A stretch of 64,000 nt of DNA from Bacteroidales bacterium (GCA_016926235.1 JAFGOZ010000390.1:1-64000); one strand, 5' to 3'; numbered from the stretch's first letter, positions 28,090 through 36,849 are shown. Notes: generated from the sequence alone by a model not told the origin. Numbers and translations are program-made.

Positions 28090-28159
28090 TGGAATAAATT
28101 GAAAAAAACCTTTATTTTTGTGCGGCTTTGGCATTGAAATATAATAGATTATTGAAAAT

Positions 28160-29524
28160 ATGGCTAACATAGATTTTTCAAAACGAGGTAGCTTTGGATC
28201 AAAATTTGGTGTTATTGCAGCTGCTGCAGGTTCAGCTATTGGCTTAGGTAATATATGGCGTTTCCCTTATATTACAGGTGAAAACGGGGGGGCTGCCTTT
28301 ATTTTTATTTACCTGATTTTTATAGTAGTAATTGGTATGCCTGTAATGCTTTCGGAGTTTATAATTGGACGAAGAGCTCAACGCAATCCTTACGGTGCGT
28401 TTCAACTGCTTGCTCCGGGAAAGCCATGGTTCCTTGTTGGTCTGATGGGGGTACTAGCCGCATTTCTTATTCTTGCATTTTACGGTACTGTGGCAGGCTG
28501 GACTCTGGATTATTTATATGAATCAATCAGGAATACCTTTCATGATAAAAACCCTGGCGAATTAAATACGATATTTCACTCTTTCATTTCGGATCCGTAT
28601 AAACCCGTATTCTGGCAGGTTGTATTTATGATTTTAACAGCTGGGATAGTAATTGCAGGTGTGGAAAAGGGTATTGAGAAATATACCAAGATTTTAATGC
28701 CTCTCTTATTGGTTATAATTGTTGTGTTATGCATTCGAGCAGTTACACTTCCCGGGGCAAGGGATGGCGTTACTTTTCTTTTTAAACCCGATTTTTCAAA
28801 AATAACCGGAAATACAATCCTGGTTGCTCTTGGTCAGGCGTTTTTCTCATTAAGCATAGGAATGGGGGCTTTAATCACATATGGATCATATATTAGTAAG
28901 AAGGACAATCTGGAAAGTTCAGCAGCTATTGTTTGTAGTGCTGACACCTTGATAGCTGTTATAGCTGGAATAGCTATATTTCCGGCAGTATTTGCTTTCG
29001 GAATTAAACCGGATTCAGGACCTGATCTTGTATTTAAAACGTTGCCAAATATATTTCAACAGATGCCGGGAGGATATTATTTTTCAATAATCTTCTTTGT
29101 ATTGCTTACTGTTGCTGCTCTTACTTCTTCCATATCACTTTTAGAGGTTGCCGTGGCGTTTTTTGTAGAACACACAAAAATGAGCAGATTGGTCTCAGCC
29201 ATTCTTGCTGCATTTATCATAACTCTTTTAGGCGTATTTTGTACATTATCATATGGAGTTACCTCAGATTTTTCAATATTAGGAAAGAATGTTTTCGATC
29301 TGTTTGATTTCACTACTGCAAATATTTTTCTTCCGCTAGGTGGCTTCTTTATTGTTTTGTTTGTCGGATGGTTTTTACCATTAAATCAAGTTTATAGCGA
29401 GCTTTCAAATGATGGAGCTATTAAAGCTTCATTATTCTGGGTTTTTATGGTTATTGTGCGTTTTATTGCCCCAATAGCAATTGCTGTGGTATTTTTATCA
29501 GGTATTAATGTGATTAAAGTATAA
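28160..29524 (+). CDS. Sodium-dependent transporter of the NSS/SNF family
   Basis: LeuT-fold sodium symporter of 454 residues. The hallmark GSAIGLGNIWRFPYITGENGGAAF lies at about 20-43 (helix 1, sodium and substrate site), followed by about 11 more hydrophobic helices; helix 6 reads ALGQAFFSLSIGMGALITYGSY, with the unwound Ser/Gly region. Family members import amino acids or related amines. Nothing in the context names the substrate. The next gene starts 30 bases after the stop. Confidence 0.93.
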   Translation: MANIDFSKRGSFGSKFGVIAAAAGSAIGLGNIWRFPYITGENGGAAFIFIYLIFIVVIGMPVMLSEFIIGRRAQRNPYGAFQLLAPGKPWFLVGLMGVLAAFLILAFYGTVAGWTLDYLYESIRNTFHDKNPGELNTIFHSFISDPYKPVFWQVVFMILTAGIVIAGVEKGIEKYTKILMPLLLVIIVVLCIRAVTLPGARDGVTFLFKPDFSKITGNTILVALGQAFFSLSIGMGALITYGSYISKKDNLESSAAIVCSADTLIAVIAGIAIFPAVFAFGIKPDSGPDLVFKTLPNIFQQMPGGYYFSIIFFVLLTVAALTSSISLLEVAVAFFVEHTKMSRLVSAILAAFIITLLGVFCTLSYGVTSDFSILGKNVFDLFDFTTANIFLPLGGFFIVLFVGWFLPLNQVYSELSNDGAIKASLFWVFMVIVRFIAPIAIAVVFLSGINVIKV

Positions 29525-29554
29525 CAAGTTAAGTTAATTCTCGGCATATAAATC

Positions 29555-30457
29555 ATGAAACGTTTTTTGAAATCATATTTTACATTTAGCAGGTCAGAGA
29601 AAAACGGGGTCATCATTTTGCTGATGATTATTATTATATTGCTGATAATAAGAGTTTTACTGCCAAATTTTATTAACAACCATCCCATTGACTTATCTGA
29701 ATTTGAAGCTCAATTGGATGACTTTGAAAAAGTTTTGGCAGATCAACAAACAAAATCATTCAAGGATTTTGATGACACAATTTCTGTCAGGATGTTTTGC
29801 TTTAATCCAAATACTCTTGATGAAGACGGATGGAAAAGGCTGGGAGTGAAGGAGAATCAGATTAGAACAATCAAAAATTACGTGAAAAAGGGAGGGGTAT
29901 TTAGAAAACCTGATGATTTGAAAAAGATATATGGATTACAGGAGTCTGATTATAATAAGCTTAAGCCTTATATATACATAGATGACCATTTAGATGAGGA
30001 TTTGGAAAATCAAGTTATAAATGTAAATAGTCAAATTCAGAATAAGGTTTATGAAACCATAAAGATTGAATTAAATTCTGCTGATTCTCTGGAACTTCTT
30101 TCCCTGAAAGGGATAGGTCCGGTATTTGCTGGCAGAATTATCAGGTATCGTAAATTATTGGGAGGATATCACAATTATAAACAGCTATTGGAGGTATATA
30201 GTTTTGATAGCCTCAAATTGGAAACCATAATGCCAAATATTTACATTGATCCGGATAAAATTAGAAAAATTGGATTGAATACAGCAGATTATAAAACATT
30301 AATTCAACATCCTTATCTGGATAAATACAATACCAAAGCGATACTTGCATACAAGACACAAGCAGGTGTAATAAAGGACTTGAGAGAACTAATTGATAAT
30401 AAGGTAATTGAAAAAGATCTATTTGAAAAAATAGAGCCTTATTTTAGCCTGCAATAA
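29555..30457 (+). CDS. Helix-hairpin-helix protein (ComEA-like), membrane-anchored
   Basis: A 300-residue protein with one N-terminal membrane helix (about 18-37, very Ile/Leu-rich) and helix-hairpin-helix motifs. The clearest is IELNSADSLELLSLKGIGPVFAGRIIRYRKLLGGYHNYKQLLEVY (about 168-212); a second, degenerate set precedes it (FNPNTLDEDGWKRLGVKENQIRTIKNYVKKGG) and a third follows (IGLNTADYKTLIQHPYL). This is the Bacteroidota multi-HhH type. DNA binding is likely from the fold; a role in DNA uptake is only family inference. Confidence 0.82.
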   Translation: MKRFLKSYFTFSRSEKNGVIILLMIIIILLIIRVLLPNFINNHPIDLSEFEAQLDDFEKVLADQQTKSFKDFDDTISVRMFCFNPNTLDEDGWKRLGVKENQIRTIKNYVKKGGVFRKPDDLKKIYGLQESDYNKLKPYIYIDDHLDEDLENQVINVNSQIQNKVYETIKIELNSADSLELLSLKGIGPVFAGRIIRYRKLLGGYHNYKQLLEVYSFDSLKLETIMPNIYIDPDKIRKIGLNTADYKTLIQHPYLDKYNTKAILAYKTQAGVIKDLRELIDNKVIEKDLFEKIEPYFSLQ

Positions 30458-30628
30458 TTCGGTTAAATATTGTTAAATTCTATCAAAAACTTCAGGAAAA
30501 ACCATTTTTTCTTCGTATATTTATAACAATCAGATACATTATTTATTAACCTTTAAAATACTGGAAACCAAAGAAATATAAGTAATTGCCAGGTCATTTA
30601 AAAAAAATGATCAATAATTTAATTTTTT

Positions 30629-30659
30629 TTTGTAAAATAATTTTTAATGTATAAATTTG
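30629..30659 (+). promoter_or_regulatory. Promoter of rpsU
   Basis: TTTG (30629-30632), 19 bases, TAAATTTG (30652-30659): full match. The predicted start near 30666 leaves a leader of only about 16 bases before the rpsU ATG. Confidence 0.65.
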
Positions 30660-30681
30660 CGGCTCATTAAAATGAAGAAAA

Positions 30682-30873
30682 ATGATAATAATTCCAGTTA
30701 AAGAGGGAGAAAATATAGAAAGAGCTCTTAAGAAGTTCAAAAGGAAATTTGAAAAAACCGGGGTTATAAAAGAACTCAGGGAAAGACAGGCATTCGTTAA
30801 ACCCTCCGTTAAAAGACGCGAAGAGGTAAAACGTGCCGTCTACGTACAACAACTTAAGCAGAACGAAGAATAG
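30682..30873 (+). CDS. rpsU: 30S ribosomal protein S21
   Basis: A 63-residue, strongly basic ribosomal protein: MIIIPVKEGENIERALKKFKRKFEKTG followed by KELRERQAFVKPSVKRREEVKRA. In Bacteroidota S21 helps to hide the anti-Shine-Dalgarno end of 16S rRNA. It opens the translation cluster, with xerC-like recombinase and hpf following in the same direction after a pyrimidine-rich gap of 76 bases. A nine-codon frame starts 10 bases before its ATG and overlaps the start in another frame. Confidence 0.96.
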   Translation: MIIIPVKEGENIERALKKFKRKFEKTGVIKELRERQAFVKPSVKRREEVKRAVYVQQLKQNEE

Positions 30874-30949
30874 AATCGAATTATTATTTTTCTGTTTTTC
30901 CGGCTTTTTATTTTTCCATTTTTTCTAATTTTTCTATTGTTCCCTTTTT

Positions 30950-31831
30950 ATGGAATACAAGGATTCTTTTCTTAAATATTTATCCTTCGAAAAGAACTAC
31001 TCTGTACATACAGTTAAATCATACGCAAATGATTTAAATCAATATCATGCATTTTGTACTGAGCTGGAAATTGAAAATTTTATTGCTGCTGACCATAAAA
31101 CAATTCGCAAATGGGTTGTAAGTTTGATGGAAAATGAGGTAAACCCCAGGTCAATTAACCGCAAATTAAGTACATTAAAGACGTTTTACAAATACCTTAT
31201 ACGGGAAGGGATTATTTCCTTAAACCCGGTTAATAAGGTTGTGGCTCCTAAAACATCCAAAAAAATTCCGGCATTTGTAGAAGAAAAACAAATAAATGAA
31301 CTTTTGGATCACTTTGAATTTGGTAATGATCATATAGGTATGAGAAATAAATTGATCATGGACCTGTTTTATGCTACAGGAATAAGAGAATCGGAGTTGA
31401 TACATTTAAAAGAAGCAGATATTAATGTACACAAAAATAGTATTAAAGTCCTTGGTAAAAGAAACAAGGAACGAATTATTCCAATTACATCAACGATGAT
31501 GAAAAGTATTGAGGATTATATTACTATAAGAAATGCTTCTTTAAGAAGTAAAGATGATTTTCTGTTTTTAACTGAAAAAGGGAAAAAAATATATCCCAAA
31601 TTAGTATACAGAGTAGTTACCAGTTATCTTACAATGGTGACAACGCTGGATAAAAAAAGTCCACATGTATTACGTCATACATTCGCGACACACATGCTAA
31701 ACCGGGGAGCTGATCTAAATGCCATTAAGGAATTATTAGGTCATGCAAATCTTTCGGCTACACAGGTATATACGCACAACACCTTTGAAAAATTAAAATC
31801 AATTTATAACCAAGCCCATCCACGGGCTTAA
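30950..31831 (+). CDS. xerC: Tyrosine recombinase XerC
   Basis: Site-specific recombinase of 293 residues, the usual Xer size, which resolves chromosome dimers at dif with XerD. An N-terminal SAM-like domain (about 1-90) precedes the catalytic domain, which has the full active site: R146 (TGIRESEL), K170, H239 and R242 (HVLRHTFATH), H265 (LGHANL) and nucleophile Y274 (QVYTH). The fixed position between rpsU and hpf is the normal Bacteroidota arrangement, which argues for the housekeeping Xer rather than an integrase. Discrimination of XerC from XerD is by context. Confidence 0.9.
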   Translation: MEYKDSFLKYLSFEKNYSVHTVKSYANDLNQYHAFCTELEIENFIAADHKTIRKWVVSLMENEVNPRSINRKLSTLKTFYKYLIREGIISLNPVNKVVAPKTSKKIPAFVEEKQINELLDHFEFGNDHIGMRNKLIMDLFYATGIRESELIHLKEADINVHKNSIKVLGKRNKERIIPITSTMMKSIEDYITIRNASLRSKDDFLFLTEKGKKIYPKLVYRVVTSYLTMVTTLDKKSPHVLRHTFATHMLNRGADLNAIKELLGHANLSATQVYTHNTFEKLKSIYNQAHPRA

Positions 31832-31837
31832 AATTAT

Positions 31838-31843
31838 AGGAGG
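31838..31843 (+). promoter_or_regulatory. Strong Shine-Dalgarno sequence before hpf
   Basis: AGGAGG, seven bases before the hpf ATG. Other starts in the window have AT-rich leaders without such a site, as expected in Bacteroidota. Confidence 0.75.
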
Positions 31844-31850
31844 TTTTGCT

Positions 31851-32150
31851 ATGAACGTCACAATTAATTCAGTCAAGTTTGATGCAGACAAAAAATTAAC
31901 GGATTATATTAGTAATGAATTAAAAAAGGTATTAAAACATTACGATGGAGTGATAGGTGCTGAAGTATACCTTAAACTGGATAATACTTCTACAAGTGAG
32001 AATAAAATTTCTGAGATTAAGTTGGATATTCCAGGGAACGAATTATTCGTAAAAAAACAAAGCAGAACTTTTGAGGAAGCAACTGATCAGGCAGTAGAGG
32101 CATTGCGCCGGATGGTCACTAAACATAAGGAAAAATACAGAGGAATTTAA
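31851..32150 (+). CDS. hpf: Ribosome hibernation promoting factor (HPF/RaiA family, short form)
   Basis: A 99-residue protein with the beta-alpha-beta-beta-beta-alpha fold of HPF/YfiA: MNVTINSVKFDADKKLTDYISNELKKVLKHYD, central strands AEVYLKLDN and SEIKLDIPGNELFVKKQ, and C-terminal helix FEEATDQAVEALRRMVTKHKEKYRG. It binds the 30S decoding site in stationary phase. It lacks the C-terminal dimerisation domain of long HPF. It lies 19 bases after the recombinase gene and is the only gene here with a perfect AGGAGG ribosome-binding site. Confidence 0.92.
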   Translation: MNVTINSVKFDADKKLTDYISNELKKVLKHYDGVIGAEVYLKLDNTSTSENKISEIKLDIPGNELFVKKQSRTFEEATDQAVEALRRMVTKHKEKYRGI

Positions 32151-32174
32151 AAAAACAAAAAAAACAAATTATTT

Positions 32175-32206
32175 TTTGTGATATAAATAAAATATTCATA
32201 CATTTG
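32175..32206 (+). promoter_or_regulatory. Promoter of the tRNA-tuf cluster
   Basis: TTTG (32175-32178), 20 bases, TACATTTG (32199-32206): full match to the Bacteroidota pattern, 45 bases before the first tRNA. Confidence 0.75.
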
Positions 32207-32251
32207 CGAACCAATTTTCAGGGCAATCAGCTGTGATTGTGTACAGGAATT

Positions 32252-32325
32252 GCCGATGTAGCTCAGTTGGCCAGAGCAGCTGATTTGTAATCTGCAGGTC
32301 GTGGGTTCGAATCCCTCCATCGGCT
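32252..32325 (+). tRNA. tRNA-Thr (TGT)
   Basis: Complete cloverleaf; acceptor GCCGATG/CATCGGC, anticodon TGT in loop TTTGTAA, discriminator T. The T stem has one U-U mismatch (50-64). First tRNA of the cluster upstream of tuf. Confidence 0.97.
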
Positions 32326-32411
32326 CGTAAAATTTGTTCGTTCTTTTAGGTATTGTATGAATAATCAATTGTCAAAAATGAAGCATTTTGCTTTATAATA
32401 AACTAATTAAG

Positions 32412-32438
32412 TCCCTACGGCAATCCGGGGGATTTTTT
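32412..32438 (+). terminator. Possible terminator after tRNA-Thr
   Basis: TCCC-TA-CGG, loop CAAT, CCG-GG-GGA followed by TTTTTT. The stem is bulged, so it may be only a weak or processing hairpin between the first two tRNAs. Confidence 0.4.
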
Positions 32439-32463
32439 ATTGCAATTGATTTTTTAAAATATC

Positions 32464-32546
32464 GGGGAGATACCAAAGTGGCCAACTGGGGCAGACTGTA
32501 AATCTGCTGGCGTACGCCTTCGTAGGTTCGAATCCTGCTCTCCCCA
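32464..32546 (+). tRNA. tRNA-Tyr (GTA)
   Basis: Class II tRNA of 83 nt with a long variable arm; acceptor GGGGAGA/TCTCCCC, anticodon GTA in loop CTGTAAA, discriminator A. Confidence 0.97.
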
Positions 32547-32626
32547 CCTGATATTTATTTATTGATTTGATGATTGCATATTATATATATATGAGATCAA
32601 AAAAACAACAGATTTACAAATTGAAA

Positions 32627-32698
32627 GCGGGAGTAGCTTCCCGATGAAAATCGGGAGTAGAGCATGACTCCGCCATCTGGCGGATTAGGGTCGCGGGT
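32627..32698 (+). pseudogene. tRNA-Gly relic with two palindromes in place of the D-loop and anticodon arm tip
   Basis: The segment begins GCGGGAGTAGCT and shares GTAGAGCAT and TTAGGGTCGCGGGT with the intact tRNA-Gly 140 bases downstream. Where the intact gene has the D-loop bases CAGTTG, this copy has the palindrome TCCCGATGAAAATCGGGA (32639-32656). Where the intact gene has the anticodon arm tip, it has TCCGCCATCTGGCGGA (32669-32684). The match stops in the T arm; the T loop, its 3' strand and the 3' acceptor strand are missing. It cannot be a working tRNA-Gly. It is most simply a truncated duplicate that received two short palindromic insertions. Confidence 0.8.
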
Positions 32699-32766
32699 AA
32701 TAAAACCAAAACCTGAAACAAAAGGGGAGAAAGATATTATTTGTTCATTGACTTAAACAAAAATAA

Positions 32767-32839
32767 GCGGGAGTAGCTCAGTTGGTAGAGCATAACCCTT
32801 CCAAGGTTAGGGTCGCGGGTTCGAGTCTCGTCTCCCGCT
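32767..32839 (+). tRNA. tRNA-Gly (TCC)
   Basis: Complete cloverleaf; acceptor GCGGGAG/CTCCCGC, anticodon TCC in loop CTTCCAA, discriminator T. It is the intact counterpart of the relic at 32627. Confidence 0.97.
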
Positions 32840-32848
32840 CAATTTTTG

Positions 32849-32920
<72 letters not shown>

Positions 32921-32989
32921 CAAAAGTGAAGAGAACTTAGAATAAATATATAATAAATAATAATTGGTTTTAATTTAATTATTGGAATT

Positions 32990-34177
32990 ATGGCTAAAGA
33001 AAAATTCGAAAGGACGAAACCTCACGTTAATATTGGTACCATTGGACACGTTGACCATGGAAAAACCACTTTAACTTCTGCTATTACTATGGTATTAGCA
33101 AAAAAAGGCTTGTCTGAAATTAAAGACTTTGATTCTATTGACAACGCTCCAGAAGAAAAAGAAAGAGGTATCACTATTAACACTGCTCACGTAGAGTATC
33201 AAACTGAAAATCGTCACTATGCTCACGTGGATTGTCCTGGTCACGCAGACTATGTAAAAAACATGGTTACAGGTGCTGCCCAAATGGACGGTGCTATTCT
33301 AGTTGTAGCAGGAACTGATGGTCCTATGCCACAAACAAGAGAACACATCCTTTTAGCTCGTCAGGTAAACGTGCCTAAAATTGTTGTTTTTCTTAACAAA
33401 GTGGATATGGTTGATGATCCTGAACTACTTGAGCTAGTTGAAATGGAAGTTAGAGAATTACTTGACTTCTATGAATTCGATGGTTCAAATACTCCTGTAA
33501 TTCACGGTTCTGCGCTAGGAGCTATGAATGGTGATCCAAAATGGGAAGAAAAAGTGTTGGAGCTTATGGCTGCAGTGGATGAATTTATTCCTGTTCCTCC
33601 ACGTGATGTTGAAAAACCTTTCCTAATGCCTGTTGAAGATGTATTTTCAATTACAGGTCGTGGAACAGTTGCAACTGGTAGAATTGAAACGGGTGTTGTT
33701 CTTACCGGAGACGAACTTGCTATGATTGGTCTGGGTGCAGAAGCACGTAAAACAGTTTGTACAGGTGTTGAAATGTTCCGTAAAATTCTTGACCGTGGAG
33801 AAGCTGGTGACAACGTTGGTCTTCTTCTTCGTGGTGTTGACAAGAAAGAAATTAAAAGAGGTATGGTATTGGCTAAGCCGGGTTCAATTACACCTCATAC
33901 TAAATTTAAGGCTGAAGTTTACGTTCTGAAAAAAGAAGAAGGTGGACGTCATACTCCATTCCACAACCACTATCGTCCTCAGTTCTACTTGAGAACTCTT
34001 GACGTAACTGGTGAGATTAATCTACCAGAAGGTACTGAAATGGTAATGCCTGGTGATAACGTAACTATTACTGTGAACCTGATTTATCCGGTTGCTATTA
34101 ACCAAGGATTACGTTTTGCTATCCGTGAAGGTGGTAGAACAGTTGGTGCCGGTCAGGTTACTGAAATTGTAGAATAA
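32990..34177 (+). CDS. tuf: Translation elongation factor Tu
   Basis: GTPase that delivers aminoacyl-tRNA to the ribosome, 395 residues. The G1 motif GHVDHGKT is at 19-26, the switch II motif DCPGHADYV near 80-88 and NKVD near 136; domain 2 starts with [22 protein letters not shown] and the C-terminal domain ends QVTEIVE. Codon use is clearly of the highly expressed type. It follows the tRNAs and is closed by a strong terminator, so transcripts from the tRNA promoter probably include it. Confidence 0.99.
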   Translation: MAKEKFERTKPHVNIGTIGHVDHGKTTLTSAITMVLAKKGLSEIKDFDSIDNAPEEKERGITINTAHVEYQTENRHYAHVDCPGHADYVKNMVTGAAQMDGAILVVAGTDGPMPQTREHILLARQVNVPKIVVFLNKVDMVDDPELLELVEMEVRELLDFYEFDGSNTPVIHGSALGAMNGDPKWEEKVLELMAAVDEFIPVPPRDVEKPFLMPVEDVFSITGRGTVATGRIETGVVLTGDELAMIGLGAEARKTVCTGVEMFRKILDRGEAGDNVGLLLRGVDKKEIKRGMVLAKPGSITPHTKFKAEVYVLKKEEGGRHTPFHNHYRPQFYLRTLDVTGEINLPEGTEMVMPGDNVTITVNLIYPVAINQGLRFAIREGGRTVGAGQVTEIVE

Positions 34178-34201
34178 TAATTTTTACAAAATATTTTAAT
34201 C

Positions 34202-34234
34202 GTCTTGGTATGGTTTACCATACCAGGACTTTTT
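34202..34234 (+). terminator. Terminator after tuf
   Basis: GTCTTGGTATGG (34202-34213), loop TTTA, CCATACCAGGAC (34218-34229), then TTTTT: a 12-pair stem with one G-U pair. Confidence 0.9.
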
Positions 34235-34258
34235 GGTCATAATTCTAAGAATTTTGAC

Positions 34259-34331
34259 ACGGGTGTAGCTCAGTTGGTAGAGCACTGGTCTCCAAAACCA
34301 GGTGTCGGGCGTTCGAGTCGCTCCTCCCGTG
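34259..34331 (+). tRNA. tRNA-Trp (CCA)
   Basis: Complete cloverleaf; acceptor ACGGGTG/CTCCCGT with a U-U mismatch at 6-67, anticodon CCA in loop CTCCAAA, discriminator G as expected for Trp. It lies 15 bases before secE, the usual Bacteroidota arrangement. Confidence 0.97.
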
Positions 34332-34346
34332 CAAATAAGATCAAAC

Positions 34347-34544
34347 ATGAAGATAGTTGCATACATACAAGAAGCATACAAAGAATTAATTCATAAAGTA
34401 ACCTGGCCATCATGGAGCGAATTACAAACTAGTTCAATCGTAGTAATGATAGCCTCGCTAATTTTTGCGCTAATAGTTTTTGTTATGGATATCAGTTTCG
34501 ATAAAATAATGAGCATTATATATAAAATGCTGGGAGGTTATTAA
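34347..34544 (+). CDS. secE: Preprotein translocase subunit SecE
   Basis: A 65-residue single-span membrane protein of the SecYEG channel. [27 protein letters not shown] carries the conserved amphipathic helix and the VTWPS motif; one membrane helix follows (about 30-50). The ATG at 34347 is chosen because a longer reading would run back into tRNA-Trp. nusG starts four bases after the stop. Confidence 0.96.
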   Translation: MKIVAYIQEAYKELIHKVTWPSWSELQTSSIVVMIASLIFALIVFVMDISFDKIMSIIYKMLGGY

Positions 34545-34548
34545 TAAA

Positions 34549-35094
34549 ATGGGCGAGACTGAAAAAAAATGGTATGTTCTCCGTGCTATAGGAGGTAAGG
34601 AGAAAAAGGTTAAAGAATACGTGGAGAGTGAAATCTCACGGTTAAACCTTCAGGAATTTGTATCACAGGTGCTTATTCCGACAGAGAAGGTTTATCAGAT
34701 TCGAAATGGTAAGAAGATTAGCAAAGAAAGGAATTATTTTCCTGGTTATATTCTTATCGAGGCAGCCCTTATTGGAGAAATACCTCATATTTTGGTTAAC
34801 ATACCTAATGTTATTGGTTTTTTGGGAGGAAAGGATGATGAACCTACTCCTCTGAGAGTATCTGAGGTAAACAGGATACTCGGTAAGGTTGATGAACTTG
34901 CAGATAGCGATGAAGAATTGAATGTGCCATTCTTCGTAGGAGAATCTGTAAAGGTAATCGATGGACCTTTTAATAGTTTTACAGGTATCATCGAAGAAGT
35001 AAATGAAGAAAAGAAAAAGCTAAAAGTAATGGTGAAGATTTTTGGTAGAAAAACACCACTTGAGCTTAGCTTTATGCAGGTTGAAAAAGAATAA
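34549..35094 (+). CDS. nusG: Transcription termination/antitermination factor NusG
   Basis: A 181-residue elongation factor that binds the RNA polymerase clamp. The N-terminal NGN domain starts [21 protein letters not shown], with PGYILIEA near 65; the C-terminal KOW motif is in [26 protein letters not shown] (about 127-152). Order tRNA-Trp, secE, nusG, rplK is the standard arrangement. Confidence 0.97.
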   Translation: MGETEKKWYVLRAIGGKEKKVKEYVESEISRLNLQEFVSQVLIPTEKVYQIRNGKKISKERNYFPGYILIEAALIGEIPHILVNIPNVIGFLGGKDDEPTPLRVSEVNRILGKVDELADSDEELNVPFFVGESVKVIDGPFNSFTGIIEEVNEEKKKLKVMVKIFGRKTPLELSFMQVEKE

Positions 35095-35118
35095 CAAGTA
35101 CATTATAAATTAAATGTC

Positions 35119-35559
35119 ATGGCGAAAGTAGTTGAAGCTTTAATTAAATTGCAGATTAAAGGAGGTGCAGCAAATCCCTCACCACCAGTTGGACCTGCAT
35201 TAGGTGCCAAAGGGGTGAATATTATGGAATTCTGCAAGCAATTTAATGCAAGAACGCAGGATAAAGGCGGGAAAGTAATTCCTGTTGTAATTACTGTCTA
35301 TAGTGATAAATCATTTGATTTTATTACCAAATCACCTCCCGTTGCAGTTCAACTGTTGGAAGTTGCCAAAATAAAAAAGGGTTCACCAGAATCCAACAGG
35401 AATAAGGTAGCTTCAATTTCATGGGATCAGGTAAAAACCATTGCTGAAGAAAAAATGCAGGATTTAAATGCATTTACAATTCAATCAGCTATGAAAATGG
35501 TAGCTGGAACTGCAAGAAGTATGGGTATCACAATAAGAGGAGATTTTCCTAGTAACTAG
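35119..35559 (+). CDS. rplK: 50S ribosomal protein L11
   Basis: A 146-residue ribosomal stalk-base protein. [39 protein letters not shown] is the conserved N-terminal domain; the C-terminal rRNA-binding domain ends with [12 protein letters not shown]. In a cluster with nusG upstream and rplA 14 bases downstream. Confidence 0.98.
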   Translation: MAKVVEALIKLQIKGGAANPSPPVGPALGAKGVNIMEFCKQFNARTQDKGGKVIPVVITVYSDKSFDFITKSPPVAVQLLEVAKIKKGSPESNRNKVASISWDQVKTIAEEKMQDLNAFTIQSAMKMVAGTARSMGITIRGDFPSN

Positions 35560-35573
35560 AAAAAAATATTGAA

Positions 35574-36269
35574 ATGGCAACGCTTACAAAGAATAGAAAG
35601 AAGGCGATGGAAAAGCTTGAAGTAGGTAAACAATACAAACTTACTGAAGCTGCCGCTCTGTTAAAAGAGATAACTACCACAAAATTTGATTCTTCAGTAG
35701 ATATTGATGTTAGACTGGGTGTTGATCCACGTAAAGCTAACCAAATGGTTCGTGGTGTTGTAACTCTTCCTCATGGTACGGGTAAAGTATTAAGAGTATT
35801 AGCCCTTGTTACTCCTGACAAAGAGCAGGAAGCAAAAGATGCTGGTGCTGATTACGTTGGTTTGGATGAATATCTTGAAAAGATAAAAGGTGGTTGGACT
35901 GACATTGACGTGATAATTACTATGCCTTCTGTAATGGCAAAATTGGGTCCTCTTGGTAAAGTTTTAGGTCCCAGAGGTTTAATGCCAAACCCCAAAAGTG
36001 GTACTGTAACAATGGAAGTAGGGAAAGCTATTGAAGAAGTGAAAAAGGGGAAAATTGACTTTAAGGTAGATAAAGCAGGTATTATTCACACTTCTATTGG
36101 AAAAGTTTCTTTCGAATCCAATAAAATTGTTGATAATGCAAAAGAATTTATCAATACTGTAATAAAGCTTAAACCATCGTCAGCGAAAGGTACTTACATT
36201 AAAAGTTTGTATCTCTCCAGCACAATGAGTCCTGGTATCAGAATTGATACTAAAGCTATAGACGAATAA
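35574..36269 (+). CDS. rplA: 50S ribosomal protein L1
   Basis: A 231-residue protein of the L1 stalk. Family blocks: [56 protein letters not shown] and the C-terminal [21 protein letters not shown]. In many bacteria L1 represses its own operon by binding the mRNA; no L1-site mimic was sought here. Confidence 0.98.
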   Translation: MATLTKNRKKAMEKLEVGKQYKLTEAAALLKEITTTKFDSSVDIDVRLGVDPRKANQMVRGVVTLPHGTGKVLRVLALVTPDKEQEAKDAGADYVGLDEYLEKIKGGWTDIDVIITMPSVMAKLGPLGKVLGPRGLMPNPKSGTVTMEVGKAIEEVKKGKIDFKVDKAGIIHTSIGKVSFESNKIVDNAKEFINTVIKLKPSSAKGTYIKSLYLSSTMSPGIRIDTKAIDE

Positions 36270-36302
36270 TCATTTTTATTAATAAGATACTGGATCATAA
36301 TT

Positions 36303-36821
36303 ATGAAAAGGGAAGAAAAAACGGCTATCATTAACGATCTGGCAGAAAAAATTAAGGCTTCCAAGCATTTTTACCTAACAGATATATCAGAGCTTAACGC
36401 TCAGGACACTTCTAATCTTAGAAGAAAATGTTTTGAGAAAGACATTGAACTTGTTGTAGTTAAAAACACTTTGCTTAAGAAAGCATTGGAACAATTTGAA
36501 GGGAATTATGACGGTCTTTATACGACCTTGAAGAATTCTACTTCAATTATGTTCTGTGATACAGGAAATGTTCCTGCTAAACTTATCAAAGAGTTGAGAA
36601 AAACAAGTGAAAGGCCCGTTCTCAAAGCAGCTTACGTTGAGGAGTCCATCTACATTGGCGATAATGAATTAGATGCGTTATCAAGCCTGAAGTCCAAAGA
36701 AGAACTTGTGGCTGATGTGGCTCTGTTGCTGCAGTCTCCAATGAACAATTTACTTTCTGCTTTAAAATCAAGTGGAAGTAAACTGGCCGGAGCTTTACAA
36801 ACAATTGCAGAAAAAAATTAG
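36303..36821 (+). CDS. rplJ: 50S ribosomal protein L10
   Basis: A 172-residue stalk protein that anchors L7/L12 dimers. MKREEKTAIINDLAEKIKASKHFYLTDISELNAQDTSNLRRK is the rRNA-binding domain with the LRR..C block; the C-terminal helix SPMNNLLSALKSSGSKLAGALQTIAEK is the L7/L12-binding part. Directly followed by rplL. Confidence 0.97.
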   Translation: MKREEKTAIINDLAEKIKASKHFYLTDISELNAQDTSNLRRKCFEKDIELVVVKNTLLKKALEQFEGNYDGLYTTLKNSTSIMFCDTGNVPAKLIKELRKTSERPVLKAAYVEESIYIGDNELDALSSLKSKEELVADVALLLQSPMNNLLSALKSSGSKLAGALQTIAEKN

Positions 36822-36849
36822 TAGTATTAACAATTAAAATAACTAAAAA

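Noticed and set aside
30874..30949. Regulatory pyrimidine-rich repeat between rpsU and xerC
   Set aside because: The stretch is rich in TTTTTC runs but too irregular for a defined repeat or a clear terminator.
30950..31831. Integrase of a mobile element
   Set aside because: Size, active site and the conserved place between rpsU and hpf fit the housekeeping Xer recombinase; no other mobile-element genes or att repeats at the neighbouring tRNA genes were seen.
34302..34346. Longer SecE start
   Set aside because: The extra 15 codons lie within tRNA-Trp; the ATG at 34347 gives the normal SecE N-terminus.
34533..34538. Shine-Dalgarno sequence for nusG
   Set aside because: The GGGAGG lies in the last codons of secE (Leu-Gly-Gly) and is too far from the nusG ATG; probably coincidence.
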